The position numbers and the translations under genes are program-made. A stretch of DNA of 64,000 bases. Origin: Talaromyces rugulosus. Its lineage: Eukaryota; Ascomycota; Eurotiomycetes; Eurotiales; Trichocomaceae. The DNA lies in assembly GCF_013368755.1 (NCBI RefSeq), contig NC_049562.1, positions 2,232,001-2,296,000 on the forward strand, given 5' to 3'. The notes under the pieces were generated by a model, which saw only the letters and a list, made by a program, of their open reading frames with translations, did not search any database and was not told the origin of the DNA. Of the stretch, positions 23,621-34,770 are shown in pieces; the stretch's first letter is position 1; each line of letters starts with the position of its first letter.

Positions 23621-24042
23621 ATTGCATTACGGAAAAGAGGAGAAAACAAAGTCGCGTCGACTATACAAGTTGACAAATGTAACGATAAATGCCTGTATAA
23701 TATCACACACCTAGCAAAGAACTGTTTCAGCATTCACTGAGCAGATACACATGTATATCAACTCGCCACTCGAGAGAAAAAAGAAGAAAGACTGAAAAAG
23801 CTACGATATGTCCAAACACCTGAGAAAAAAAAAAGAAACAGGAAATGCAACATCACGCTTAGCCAGAACTGGGCCCATTTCGCCGCTAACCACCCGAATG
23901 CAAGGTATGAATAAAATAACAATTCTAATAACAAAAAATCGCAAATAGAAACAGCAATCAGAAAAGGGGGAAAGGTCATTATTAGTAGTACTGAGGGGAG
24001 ATACCTCCGTGTAAGTGGAGCTTGTAGATAAGGTACAGTCGT

Positions 24043-26993
24043 CTACTGCTTCCATTTGGACAGCTGGTTGACAATATTTTGGACCTGAGAGCCCACCGGC
24101 ATTTGAGACTGCGAGGGATTCCCACCGCCCAACCCTTTCGCTAAAAGTGCAAGCAGGTTGGGGTCCGGACGATTGAGGGACTGCGGAGGGACGGGCACGC
24201 CGAATCCAGGAGTTAGCTGAGGCTGTTGGAGTCCTGCGTTCGGAATTGTTGGTACTGTATTCTGCTGGGTAGCGCTGTTCAAAAGACTCGCCAGGTCGAC
24301 AGGGTTGACAGCATTGGGCGTGATCTGCATCGGTTGCTGAATCGGTTGCGGGCCAGGCTGTGTTTGCTGGAGGACCCCCAAGAGGGATTGTAGTGATGGC
24401 CCATCCAAAGTCGAAATGAGATTCGCAATTTGATTAGGGTTCGAAAGGGGCGGATTAACTGCCTGGGCTGGTGGCAGGGTTTGGGGGAACCGAGGCATCA
24501 TGGAGGGCGCCGAATACGGCACGTTCGACTGGTAAAGGTTCGGTGCAGCGGCAGCTCGTCGTCGACTTTGGGCTTGTGTGGCCATCTCCACAGCAACATG
24601 CAAGTCAAGGTCTGGGTATTCTAAATTTCATGTCAGCACTACATGACGAGGTAATGAGGGGACGCAAGGACGTACCACTTGGGCGAAGCTTGCTAGCTCC
24701 GGTATTAAAATCAAGCATAATCAATGTGACTTTTCCCGAATATTGCTGGCCTCTCGAAAGCTTTACAACGAACGGAACTCCCTCGTTCACCTGTCTTTGG
24801 ATAGCGGTATCCATATATGCCGGCGGTTCCACCGAAACATCAACTCGAAACCCTCGGTTACTGAACGAGCTTTCCACATGAAAGACAAATTTCCTAAGAC
24901 AGTTAGAATTAATAAATATAAAAGCACAAAGAATCTTACTTGTCAACGTCATCAAAAGCCAATATCTGCAGATCTGGAACCTCTCTTGGTGCACGGCGTA
25001 GAAAACCAAGGTCATTCTCATCATATCCCGGCCGAGCCCGCGGGCTAGGACTCCGAAAGCGTCGCTCTCTACCATAAGGAGATCGTGACCTACGTCGGTC
25101 ACGTCGGTCGAATCGATCTGGCGTTCGGTCTCTTGAACGGTATCCCCCTTCCCGACTGCGAAAAGGACGAGGGGATGGCGATCTTGGTGGTGGCCGGTAG
25201 TCATCGCGGCGTCGAGAACCATGATCGTCCCTAAAATCACTAAATGGTACACGTTTAGCGTCGTAAGTGCGCTCGTGACGATCTCCACCCTGGTTTCGAG
25301 TTGCACGGCTATTTGAAGTTCCGGTACGAGAGAAATCCGGCGACTTGGAACGTCTAGAAACTGGTACGCGGGCTGGCTCGGGTTGACTTGGCCCTGCCCG
25401 CGTGTTTTTCTGAGGCTTTGATATCTCAAGATCTGTTTTCCGGTTAGATCTGAAAAGTGCGTGTTGTTGTAATGTTAAAACTCACGAATGCTCCGCCCCC
25501 GCACAAGACCTCCTTGCTCTACTTGCAAAGCTTGGTGACAAGAGCTGGAATCAAGGAACTGGATGAAACCATAAGCTTGCTTAATAGATATCTGCGCAAG
25601 TTTTCCATATTTGTGAAACAGGTGGAACAGGTCGCGTTTCGTCACACGCTCGGTTGGGAGGTTCCCTAGCACGATGGTTAGTTTAAACGTGAATCAGAAT
25701 CCGATAGAGTTCTCGGAAACATACCAACAAACAGTCTTGATCCAGGAGGGAAACGATCCCATAAGCCTTCAGTAACGTACACTCGTTCGTCTCGAAGGAA
25801 TTCGTCGTATTTCCGTTGTATATCCGGCGGCCAGGGTGCCTCGTCATCTGTATAATTGCTAGGGCGCCCACTTTGTCTCTCGGCTCTCGCAGATTTGTGG
25901 CCAGACGTAGCTTCAGATGATGTTGTAGGATTTTGCTGTTGGAATGTTGCAACAGGAGGAGGTGGTAGTCCATTTACCCCCGAAGAGCTTCCTAGAGGCA
26001 AACCCGGAGCTGCTGCAGAAGGGTTAAGATGGCCGCCCTGCTGATGCGTTGCGTATGGAGACCCCACTTGGTTGCCAGTCTGATTAAGGGGTTGGTGATA
26101 ATCGTGCAAATCATTTGTCGGGGAATAACCGAAATTAAAAGCAGGCAACTCTTGCGGTGGAGGTCGTGGTGGAAGGTCTGCTGAAGCTAGCATCGAAGGA
26201 CTTGACGTCGGTTGCTGTTCTTGGCTGAGGGGGTTATTCGAAGGAGAAGATGTAGTGGCAGTGAAAGTAGGGCCAGACGGAGCGGTAGAAGCCGATGTAG
26301 TGATATTGTCAAGCAGACTTTGGAAGTCAATACCTGTTTCGGCTGTTACATTGTTGCTACTGTTGCTAGCAACGTTCATACTACCGCCAAATAGTATTTG
26401 CTGATTGGATGGGGCGTTGGGGCTTTTAGGGACTCCATTTGGAAGTGTTTCCATAGGGGGGTTGGGAGGAGTATTCAGCTCGGCAAAAGCAGTGGATTCC
26501 GGGGGCTTCTGCTGATACTCTATGGCAGAGGAAACATGGGTGGGTTCTGGCAGGAAAGCGTTAGAGCAAAGCGGCTGGAAGTTTCAACAACTGGGTTTCA
26601 CGTATTGGGCGGAATGGCAATTCCCGTAACAATCACGGCCACGGGAACATTGGGAGAGAGGAAAATGCTGTATCTAGTTGGATCATTCTGGGGGATGGCA
26701 GGGGAGGAACTACCTTGCTCATGGACTGCGGCATTGCCTTCTCCATTTCTGCTATAAATATCATTTGCGTTCTCGTACATTCCACCATCCTGGGCTGCGC
26801 GATGGGGCAGTCCTTCTTCCTCTTGCTTGCTAGTAAGTTTCTCATAGGTCGAAGTATCGTTGAACACGGGATCCATCTGGTTTTCTAGGACAGGGATATT
26901 TGACGGTTCGGGGATGTGAAGAGGACGGGGGCTCTCAGGCGTCAGGGTCTTCCCACGAAAGTGTATTGCCTCATCTGGAGGACTGGGCGTCAT
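24043..26993 (-). CDS. NAB3: RNA-binding protein Nab3-like (single RRM)
   Basis: Model: complement(24043..24620, 24676..24893, 24940..25432, 25486..25665, 25725..26546, 26714..26993), 856 aa, introns of 46-167 bp. A long Pro/Ser/Thr/Asn-rich N-terminal half is followed by an RRM at about residues 364-433. RNP2 is LFVGNL, RNP1-like is AYGFIQF, and FHKYGKLAQISIK matches Nab3 closely. An RS/RD-rich stretch (SRRRDDYRPPPRSPSPRPF) comes next, then a conserved domain with VFHVESSFSNRGFRVDVSVE. The Q/P/N-rich C-terminus ends VQNIVNQLSKWKQ. In yeast, Nab3 with Nrd1 terminates non-coding transcripts and feeds them to the exosome. A conserved Nrd1 partnership is inferred only. Confidence 0.88.
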
Positions 26994-27753
26994 GGGGACG
27001 GTAGTTTCTGATGCGCTTCATCTACAAAATCACAGCACAGCGATAAATCACGGAATTCAAAGATTCCGCGAAGCTCGCCTGGGACAGATGGGAAGCTGGG
27101 TTTGTTGTTTGCTGAGTTCAAAGAAGTCAGTACTGGCTGCAATATCGTATAGTAGAGGACGTGAGGTGAAGCTCCGTGATGACAAAGCCGATTTGGGAAA
27201 GGAAAGATGGACGACTGCGAGCCTGGACTCTTGGCTCGTGACTCGGAACTCTTGAGAGGTGTGATGTTGAAAAGAAAGGGGGGAAGTGCAAGACGCGGGG
27301 CTGGAGGGATGTGACGAAGAATGGGATGAACCCATCAAAACCCAAGCAAGCTTACTTGGAAAGTTGGTTTAGCTTGGCGATCGGCTGGGTCTGGGCCCCA
27401 GATGACGATGACTTTTGGAGGTGCAGGATGAGAATATTTTTCTTGTTTTCGAAGCGACGCTTGGGAGCGACCAGGTCTGCAGAGGGCTGGGGGCGACGAT
27501 GCCTGCGCAGGAGACAACGGAGGCTGCAGAAGTCAAGTGATGTCTGATGCCGAGTCTTGACTTGGAGTTCGGCGCACGAGGCGGGGCCGCGATCTGGGCT
27601 TGTTATATGGCCCGGCGGCGAAGGCGGTATGTCACGTGGGCGGTGTGGGGACGGGAGGAAAAATAATTTTGGCTCCAGAATCGGAATTATTATTGTTATC
27701 AACTGGTGAGTATTTTTCTTTCCACTCAACGTCTACGCCATTCGCCCGCTGCG
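26994..27753. promoter_or_regulatory. Shared upstream region of NAB3 and ERB1
   Basis: 760 bp between divergent genes. Several short ORFs on both strands look like shadows. I see no repeat or RNA gene. Confidence 0.45.
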
Positions 27754-30081
27754 ATGGTTTCCCGGGAAGTCTCCAAGAAGCGTAAGGCCGTCACGAGAGA
27801 CGTCGAAGAAAAATCAGACGTATTTTCTGGAGACGAGCTGGGCCGTCTGGACCTTTCAGACGATGCCCACGATCTATCGGGAGATAGCGATTCAGAAGTC
27901 GAAATCGTCGACGAGTTTAGCGATGAGGAAGACGACGGCGAGTCTGACATTGACAGCGACGAGATCCCCTCCGGCTCGGAAGATGGCGGCCCGTTCAAGA
28001 AGGAAAATCTCCACTTGCTAGACGACGAGGATGAGCAGCCAAATTTTCGAATTGCCAAGGATGCCAATGGAAACGAACGATACGTGTATGATGAGATCAA
28101 CCCCGACGACAATTCCGACTACTCGGACGTTGAAGAGAAATCAAACACGATTGGCAACATCCCGCTGTCCTTTTACGACCAGTATCCTCATATCGGATAC
28201 GATATCAATGGCAAGAAGATTATGCGTCCCGCTAAAGGTGAGGCTTTGGATGCCCTCCTTGACAGCATTGAGATTCCCAAGGGCTGGACAGGTCTCACCG
28301 ATCCATCTACTGGAAAACCGTTGGAGCTGAGCCAAGAGGAACTGGAGTTACTGCGCAAGGTTCAGATGAAGGAAATCCCTGACGAAGGCTACAATCCCTA
28401 CGAGCCAACCGTTGAGTGGTTTACCAGTAAGGAGGAGATTATGCCGATCAGTGCAGCACCGGAACCTAAACGGCGGTTCCTCCCGTCTAAGCACGAGGCA
28501 AAACGTGTGATGAAAATCGTGCGAGCTATTCGAGAAGGCCGGATTCTTCCGTATAAGCCCCCGGTAGAGCAGGAGGAAGAGGCCCAAGATGGTGTAACAC
28601 GATACGACATCTGGGCCGATGAAGCTCCCAGACCCGACCACATCATGAACGTCCCAGCACCCAAGCTTCCTCCTCCTGGGTACGAGGAGAGCTACCACCC
28701 GCCTCCTGAGTACGTCCCCGACAAGAAAGAGAAGAAAGCTTGGGAAGAAGCCGACGAAGAGGATCGCGAGAGAGAATATCTCCCCACGGATTATGCAGCT
28801 TTGCGCAAGGTTCCCGGCTATGAGAACTTTGTCAAGGAGAAGTTCGAACGCTGCCTGGATCTATACCTTGCGCCTAGGGTTAGGAGGAACAAACTCAACA
28901 TCGACCCCGAAAGTCTCCTTCCCAAGCTACCAAGCCCAGAAGAACTCAAACCATTCCCAACTGCATGTGCAACTCTCTTCAAAGGCCACAATGGTCGTGT
29001 GCGCTCGGTGTCAATTGACCCAACTGGACAATGGCTAGCTAGCGGAGGCGATGACGGCACAGTCCGTGTTTGGGAACTCCTCACTGGCCGGCAACTATGG
29101 ACGGTTACGGTAAGTGACGAGGAGCCTATCAATGTGGTGCGCTGGCGTCCGGGCCATGATGCTGTGGTGCTATGTATTGCATGTGGTGACGATGTGCACC
29201 TTGCAGTACCCCCGATTCTCAACCCAGAGCTTGAGAAGGCGAGTCTGGACGTGGTTGATGCTGGCTGGGGATATGCTGCCACGAACAAGTCAGCGGCGTC
29301 AAGCAGCGGCGATGCAGCAAGTAAGAGTGCGCCTCCTACATGGATCCGGCCGTCGACAGCATTGGCCGAATCGGGAATCTGTGCGACTATCCCGCTACGA
29401 TACATGGCCAAGTCGGTGTCATGGCATCGCCGTGGGGATTACTTTGTGACGGTGTGCCCTGGCTCATCGACGCCTGCACATCAGGCGATTGCAATCCACA
29501 CGCTATCGAAACATCTTACTCAAAACCCGTTCCGACGTCGCCTCAAGGGTGGAGGCGCTCCTCAAGCAGCTCACTTCCACCCATCGAAGCCTATTCTGTT
29601 CGTGGCCAACCAACGCACGATTCGCGGCTACGATCTTTCGCGCCAGCTGCTGGTCAAGATCCTGCAACCGGGTGCTCGGTGGATTTCCTCGTTCGATATT
29701 CATCCAACCTCGTCCAGCACGTCAGGCGGAGATAACGTTATCGTGGGATCGTACGATCGTCGCCTACTCTGGCACGATGTCGATCTATCGTCGCGCCCTT
29801 ACAAGACTCTACGGTATCACGGCAAGGCCATCCGGGCTGTCAAGTTCCACCCCAACGGGCGATATCCGCTGTTTGCTGATGCCAGTGACGACGGATCTCT
29901 GCAGATTTTCCACGGCAGCGTCACGGGCGACATGCTCAGCAACGCCAGCATTGTGCCCCTGAAGGTACTGCGCGGTCACAAAATCACAGGAGAGCTGGGA
30001 GTCTTGGATGTGGACTGGCACCCTGCTCAGCCCTGGTGTGTGTCTGCAGGAGCAGATGGGACGTGCCGGTTGTGGTGTTAG
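27754..30081 (+). CDS. ERB1: Ribosome biogenesis protein Erb1 (BOP1 homologue)
   Basis: Single exon, 775 aa. The N-terminal third is acidic ([18 protein letters not shown]). The BOP1NT domain starts near [20 protein letters not shown] and includes [20 protein letters not shown] and [22 protein letters not shown]-terminal WD40 propeller begins at [20 protein letters not shown] and ends GADGTCRLW. Erb1 forms the PeBoW/Nop7 complex with Nop7 and Ytm1 for 27S pre-rRNA processing in 60S assembly. The ATG at 27754 ([11 protein letters not shown]) is chosen over an in-frame upstream ATG at 27706 because the basic start is the family norm. Confidence 0.94.
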   Translation: MVSREVSKKRKAVTRDVEEKSDVFSGDELGRLDLSDDAHDLSGDSDSEVEIVDEFSDEEDDGESDIDSDEIPSGSEDGGPFKKENLHLLDDEDEQPNFRIAKDANGNERYVYDEINPDDNSDYSDVEEKSNTIGNIPLSFYDQYPHIGYDINGKKIMRPAKGEALDALLDSIEIPKGWTGLTDPSTGKPLELSQEELELLRKVQMKEIPDEGYNPYEPTVEWFTSKEEIMPISAAPEPKRRFLPSKHEAKRVMKIVRAIREGRILPYKPPVEQEEEAQDGVTRYDIWADEAPRPDHIMNVPAPKLPPPGYEESYHPPPEYVPDKKEKKAWEEADEEDREREYLPTDYAALRKVPGYENFVKEKFERCLDLYLAPRVRRNKLNIDPESLLPKLPSPEELKPFPTACATLFKGHNGRVRSVSIDPTGQWLASGGDDGTVRVWELLTGRQLWTVTVSDEEPINVVRWRPGHDAVVLCIACGDDVHLAVPPILNPELEKASLDVVDAGWGYAATNKSAASSSGDAASKSAPPTWIRPSTALAESGICATIPLRYMAKSVSWHRRGDYFVTVCPGSSTPAHQAIAIHTLSKHLTQNPFRRRLKGGGAPQAAHFHPSKPILFVANQRTIRGYDLSRQLLVKILQPGARWISSFDIHPTSSSTSGGDNVIVGSYDRRLLWHDVDLSSRPYKTLRYHGKAIRAVKFHPNGRYPLFADASDDGSLQIFHGSVTGDMLSNASIVPLKVLRGHKITGELGVLDVDWHPAQPWCVSAGADGTCRLWC

Positions 30082-30214
30082 TTATTATCTATTATCCCTG
30101 GGTATAGCGGCGTTGTTAAAAGTTGTGTATATACGTTTATTGATATATTTTTACGAATAAAAAGCTTATTAATTCAAGTCAATATCGTACACATTCTCCA
30201 TGTACTATTTGGGT

Positions 30215-30237
30215 CATGGTTTGGTTAGGGTTAGGGC
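30215..30237 (+). repeat. Short interstitial TTAGGG-like repeat
   Basis: Two adjacent TTAGGG units (ggttagggttagggct) lie just after ERB1. Two units can arise by chance, or act as a binding site for telobox-type factors. Confidence 0.3.
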
Positions 30238-30250
30238 TATAACAACGCAT

Positions 30251-30928
30251 TCAATTATTACCCTCATTCATTTTACTAAAGAAAGGACTCGACACATAAA
30301 ATGGCCGTTCCACAGGAGTCTCATCATGATCATCAGCCTTGGAGCCCAAAAGCGACTGCATGCGCGCGCGAAACGCCTCATTCTGAACCAACTTCCCAAC
30401 CTTGACTGTGTCTCTATCATTAAACCTTGCATCAGGCTCCCCTTCACATGTCGACTCTGGCCCATCTATCCACTTTTTATTTCTTCGAAGACACTCGTTT
30501 TTCATTTCCTCTGAGCTTTTATTAATCATGCTCTTCCAGAATTCCCCTTCTCCAGGAGAAACAACACCAGCATGCCCAAGCGTTCCCACAGCAGCAGCAA
30601 CCCAGTCTTGGCAGTTCCCAACCCCGAACTCTGGGATGTTGGATTTGTCGTTGCCAAATGCAGAGAGCAGACTAGCAGCTTCTTGGGCCTGCTCAGACGT
30701 AAGAGAAGCATGCTCGCAGCGACCCTTAAGAACGGGGTCTTCAAGTGGCTGTGTTCGTGGGTCGTAGATAAAGTCCTCGTCTGTTGGGTTGCGTATATGG
30801 TGCATTTCGCATGTTAAGGAACCGTGCTCGTAAATGGCGATTCCCATGTGGGAGGGCCCGTCGCCGAGTTTGGCGTCACCGCGGCCGTAGATGTTTATTG
30901 AAAGGTAGTAAGTAGTGGGGGATTCCAT
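30251..30928 (-). CDS. Fungal family protein with GxSHxG and NCQDW motifs, function unknown
   Basis: Single exon, 225 aa. Visible motifs are SINIYGRGDA, a His in GDGPSHMGIAIYEHG, EMHHIRNPTDEDFIYDP, and Cys in FGVGNCQDWVAAAVGTLG. The His-early, Cys-late order resembles circularly permuted papain-like proteins (LRAT, PPPDE and similar). That is inference from motif order, not a recognised family match. There is no signal peptide or membrane segment. A clear but broken paralogue lies at 36126-36783 on the same strand. The C-terminal third is charged and probably disordered. Confidence 0.7.
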   Translation of the reverse strand: MESPTTYYLSINIYGRGDAKLGDGPSHMGIAIYEHGSLTCEMHHIRNPTDEDFIYDPRTQPLEDPVLKGRCEHASLTSEQAQEAASLLSAFGNDKSNIPEFGVGNCQDWVAAAVGTLGHAGVVSPGEGEFWKSMINKSSEEMKNECLRRNKKWIDGPESTCEGEPDARFNDRDTVKVGKLVQNEAFRARMQSLLGSKADDHDETPVERPFYVSSPFFSKMNEGNN

Positions 30929-31417
30929 GGCTGGTCGGTGGTATGTAGAGTATGTAAAGTGACGATCTTTAGTTGTAGCCTTGTAGGCGGTTATGCGGGT
31001 GTATGACTAATGTAGCATAGCGTGTACTCACCACCACCGCTTCCTATTCGGAGTTATTTTAGGGAGGAAAATCTATTTAGATGTGTAGATATGAAAATGT
31101 CAGAGTCCTTTGTTGCATTTCCTTGCTGTTCGTTTGGACTGCACTACATCTACCAGTTGCCGCTGATGTATACACTTGTTTCATTCTTGTATATATTGAT
31201 ATATGTATTGAGGAAGCTTGCAGGATTGCCTCAGGCTGCTATTTTTTATGACAGATTATTAATGGGATACATATAGTATTTCTTTCACCGACTGAGAGAA
31301 CTTCTATTAGATACCTACTGTAACTACCAAACTTCTCTACATGTATATGCCGAGAGCCGTGATCTCCCCAGTTACTAATGATAGTCCTTCCTTGAAAACA
31401 ATGCCAGTAGCATTTGC
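30929..31417. other. Gene-free region
   Basis: 489 bp with no coding signal. It contains the promoter of the NCQDW-family gene on the minus strand and the 3' flank of the GH114 gene. Confidence 0.4.
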
Positions 31418-32203
31418 TTAGCAGTTCAGATGCCAATTTTCTAGATCCTCATGTTTAATGATGTTTGAAAATCCCTCCACACCGCATGCCTTCTCCTTCC
31501 AAGCATCCGTAGGGCTGTCGCCATCGGTGTATTCTACATGGAATACAGGCTTGCCAGCATCGATAAAAGGCTGAAAATTGTCGCACTCATCATATTCCAC
31601 ACAAGATTCGTTTATCGCCCATTCGGAAATGTCAACGACTTGGTCGACAATCGTCGGGCCATTTTTCAGACCGAAGCCCAGACCCGCATCATGTGCCTTT
31701 CCAGCCAGGAACTTGAGAAAGTCAACGCTGTCAGCTTGTGAAATGTTGAAACCCGTCTTGTTATCAAAGCCGTCGATGTTGTCAGGGTCGACACCTTGAC
31801 ATCCTTTATCCTTAGCTTTCTGGATTCTCGCTGCCATAACATCGCGAACTCCCTCGTTGCGAGTGTCTAGCCACTTCTCTGGCCACCCGTCCATCTTTTT
31901 GCCAATTGCTGATGAAGGAATATCCTTAGAGTCTGAACGGTCGTTTTCATAGCTTCCGGCACTAAAGTAGCAGACGACTGTGTGCCCTTTGCCGATGAGG
32001 GCAGAAATGTCAGATGCTTCGGTATTGAAAAGGTCGACACTGTAGAACTTCTTTGCTGCTTGGACATTGCTAGTCGTGAGATCGAAACCGAGAGGGTAAT
32101 CCCACGTCGTACCGACTTGAATATTCAAAGGAGGAGCCTCTAAAGCGCCAGCAGCGGCTGCGACAGCAGTAGTTGCCATGAGGAACAAGTTGTGGATGGC
32201 CAT
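31418..32203 (-). CDS. Secreted GH114 glycosidase (endo-alpha-1,4-polygalactosaminidase-like)
   Basis: Single exon, 261 aa. A signal peptide is visible (MAIHNLFLMATTAVAAAAGALEA cut into short hydrophobic core LFLMATTAVAAAAG). GH114 stretches follow: TTWDYPLGFDL, HTVVCYFSAGSYENDRSD, GWPEKWLDTRNEGVRDVMAA, GVDPDNIDGFDN and GLGFGLKNGP, ending ENWHLNC. The family cleaves galactosaminogalactan-type polymers; exact specificity is inferred. The acidic residues in PDNIDGFDN are catalytic candidates. The frame stays open upstream to an ATG at 32365, but that start would bury the signal peptide behind 54 Asn/Lys-rich residues, so 32203 is preferred. Confidence 0.87.
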   Translation of the reverse strand: MAIHNLFLMATTAVAAAAGALEAPPLNIQVGTTWDYPLGFDLTTSNVQAAKKFYSVDLFNTEASDISALIGKGHTVVCYFSAGSYENDRSDSKDIPSSAIGKKMDGWPEKWLDTRNEGVRDVMAARIQKAKDKGCQGVDPDNIDGFDNKTGFNISQADSVDFLKFLAGKAHDAGLGFGLKNGPTIVDQVVDISEWAINESCVEYDECDNFQPFIDAGKPVFHVEYTDGDSPTDAWKEKACGVEGFSNIIKHEDLENWHLNC

Positions 32204-34133
32204 CTTATCGGTAGTGGAGCTATGGTTGTTAACTCCAATTAGGTTTGTTTTTTTGTTTTTGTCGACAAGATTATTATTCGTATTAATTTGTATTTTCTTG
32301 TCTTTGTGTGTTTGTTCCAAACTGATGGACTCGGATTGTTTTCGTCTGTTAATTTGACCGCTCAAAGGGGCGTTTCCTTCTTATAAAACAGTTACAACTC
32401 TAAGTTCTAAGAAACGTTTACTATGACCAGACATCTGACATGCAACATATAACTTTAATTATTATCATTGCCAGTGGCTGGAAGGAAATGTTTCACCAGC
32501 TTTAAAGCGCTCCTTCGCTAGTAAATAGGGTTCTTGGCATTCGGTAATTGAATCTTGCGTAATTGTTCGTCCAATAACAGCTGTGATAATATTAGTAATT
32601 TAGGATGGATGTCGTTGATTTTACTACTGTTACATAGTTACATGATCGACGTTGGGGGCTAGTGCACACGTGCGTATGGAAGCACCTTTCATATATCGTT
32701 TCTCATCCTTATTCCCATGTCATTGATCCTCCCAGTAATTGTTTCAGGGGTTGTACTCTATGATTGTCAGCTCATTATTGGACTTGTCCATTTTGATGTT
32801 ACTTGTTTTTTTTTTTTGAACATTAGCACATAACATATAATAACAGTGAACGGAAAGTCATCAGGTTCTTTAATCAATAGAAAGTGATCTACATATGTAT
32901 TTAAAACTAGATCTCTTATCCTTTATATGTTTATTAATAATTTAATATTTTATCATCTTATATGTTATAGGGGTCAGATCAGCCAAATCTTATTAAGTTC
33001 TAGTATCTGGGGGAGACGCTAGTACCCCGTAATAATAATTAATATATTAGAGTTGCAACTATACACATAGTTTATTCAAGCTAAGCTAGAAGTAGATGTT
33101 TCAAATGTTATATTATCTAATGATTACTCCACCAAAGAATTGGTTTTTTATTATTAAAATCTTTTCTGTGGCTATCTATTTATTATCAACTCTTGCCCAG
33201 AGTGTATATACTGTCATCAAGACATCAGCTTCCAGATATGTAGTCCTAGATAGCACCTACAGCCAGTGAGCGACTTAATGTAGACCAACTGGGGGCCGAA
33301 GCCTATTCCACGCAAATCCGGATCCTCACGGCTGTGATAAAATAACACTACCGGTTTTGGGGGGAACGCGGACGGATACTGTAACGTTGCAAAAATATCT
33401 ACACATAACGTCCCGTCGCAAACGTCAATGAATACATATAATACAATCTTCTAAGCGTAGTGACTTTCTGCTACATGTCAGCAATATGGTAACGTTGCAA
33501 AATGTGAACGGTTGCAAATTAAATTACAATTCATATAGAAATCGCTCGTATTTTTGGAATTCTAATTACAAATTGAGAAGTTGCAGCGATGCCTACAGGT
33601 CTGATTTGAAGCCCCTGAGAAGCCTGCAAGCTGTTTAGTGAGGCTTTGTAGGGGGAAAATGTCATAAAGTTAGTCTATACGGCATTCTTTACATATCGAG
33701 TTGTATCTTTAAATGGATTATACTAAACCTGTAAGCTATGACCCATGCTGCCAACTGCTAGGGAAAAGGCATCCCTAAAACAGGTTGTTGTTTGAATAGT
33801 AAGCTCTGGAATTAATTTATGAGGGTGTTGATCTTATTGGTCTGTGATTTGACATTTCCACCGTTGATTTGGAAATTCATCATGCAGTCGTACTGGTGCT
33901 GAAATCTCCGATAGTTTCTCCCATCGGCGAGAGAATTACAACCAAGTCATAAGAAACAGAGATATGGAGAGCTCCTCGAAGCTCAAGGCGCCTTTTGTCA
34001 CGATAAATAATAATACTAGAATCTTAAAAGAAATCAATGGATCCAGTAAGATGACAAGAGGACTCCTTACTATTACACAGGATTTCATCTAGCATTGTAG
34101 CAATCATACTGAAAGACTGATACTTCCATACTG
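32204..34133. other. Long AT-rich gene-free region
   Basis: About 1.9 kb with no ORF of note. 32800-33200 and 33400-33600 are strongly AT-rich. A short direct repeat, taacgttgcaaaa, occurs at about 33381 and 33490. The composition fits mutated repeat DNA, possibly RIP, but no element ends were found. Confidence 0.45.
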
Positions 34134-34235
34134 TCTGAGATGGTGTAGTTGGGGCATACCTGTGCTAAGCCGCTTCCCTGGTTTGGGGAGTCCCGAAGGG
34201 ACCACAGGTGGCCTAGGTTCGAATCTAGTCTCAGT
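34134..34235 (+). ncRNA. tRNA-like element with RNA polymerase III A and B boxes
   Basis: The A-box-like TGGTGTAGTTGG follows a 7-nt potential acceptor strand (34134-34140). The B-box-like GGTTCGAATCT lies near 34217. The 3' segment tctcag pairs with ctgaga of the 5' strand. A 7-bp stem, ACCTGTG/CACAGGT (34158-34164 with 34203-34209), would be the anticodon stem, enclosing 38 nt that includes a GTCCC/GGGAC hairpin, as in an intron. The T stem pairs poorly, and the putative anticodon AAG (Leu) conflicts with the short variable arm. It is therefore either an intron-bearing tRNA with odd structure, a tRNA pseudogene or a tRNA-derived repeat. Confidence 0.4.
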
Positions 34236-34770
34236 CATAATGGTTTGAGTAATTCATCTGCACGCAATGAATTCTTTTTTATGATGCCAGATTATTCCAC
34301 GAGTAACGCTAGGGCCACATGCTAGATCGACATCGTATATTTATCGAGATAAACTACTAAGTGGTGGTCTAACCACCACAAGCTAGTGTCCCCACCGTTT
34401 GAAGTTACTTACCATAAACTCACTGATAAATTGACTGGATTTCAAATAACAGTGGTATCGTTACTATTCTTTGGACTTTCAACCAGACTGTTCACTATTA
34501 AACACGCAGATTATTCGCAGGATGGAATGAGAGTGAGATTTGCTCATGATGTCGGTTGTAGTCAAGGACAAGCAAGTCAAAACAGGTCAAGAATGTCATA
34601 CTGATTATCATCTAACGGTATATGTACTAGACTGTTTCGGGTTAGGGTTCGGCATATTTGGGTTTCTTTGACAGGTGGGCACCTCGCTTTAGTCGCCGAT
34701 TGGTCTTTCTGATATCCATTGTTGAATCGATCAATCTGTCGCTTCTTTTCCACCGCAACTACGAACAACA
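34236..34770. other. Gene-free region between the tRNA-like element and the thioesterase-like gene
   Basis: 535 bp. An unsupported 72-codon ORF is at 34386-34604. Otherwise I see nothing. Confidence 0.4.

Noticed and set aside
30215..30237. Interstitial telomere repeat as evidence of a chromosome fusion
   Set aside because: Only two TTAGGG units beside ERB1, too few to support a fusion point.
32204..32365. In-frame N-terminal extension of the GH114 gene
   Set aside because: It would place 54 polar Asn/Lys-rich residues before a clear signal peptide.
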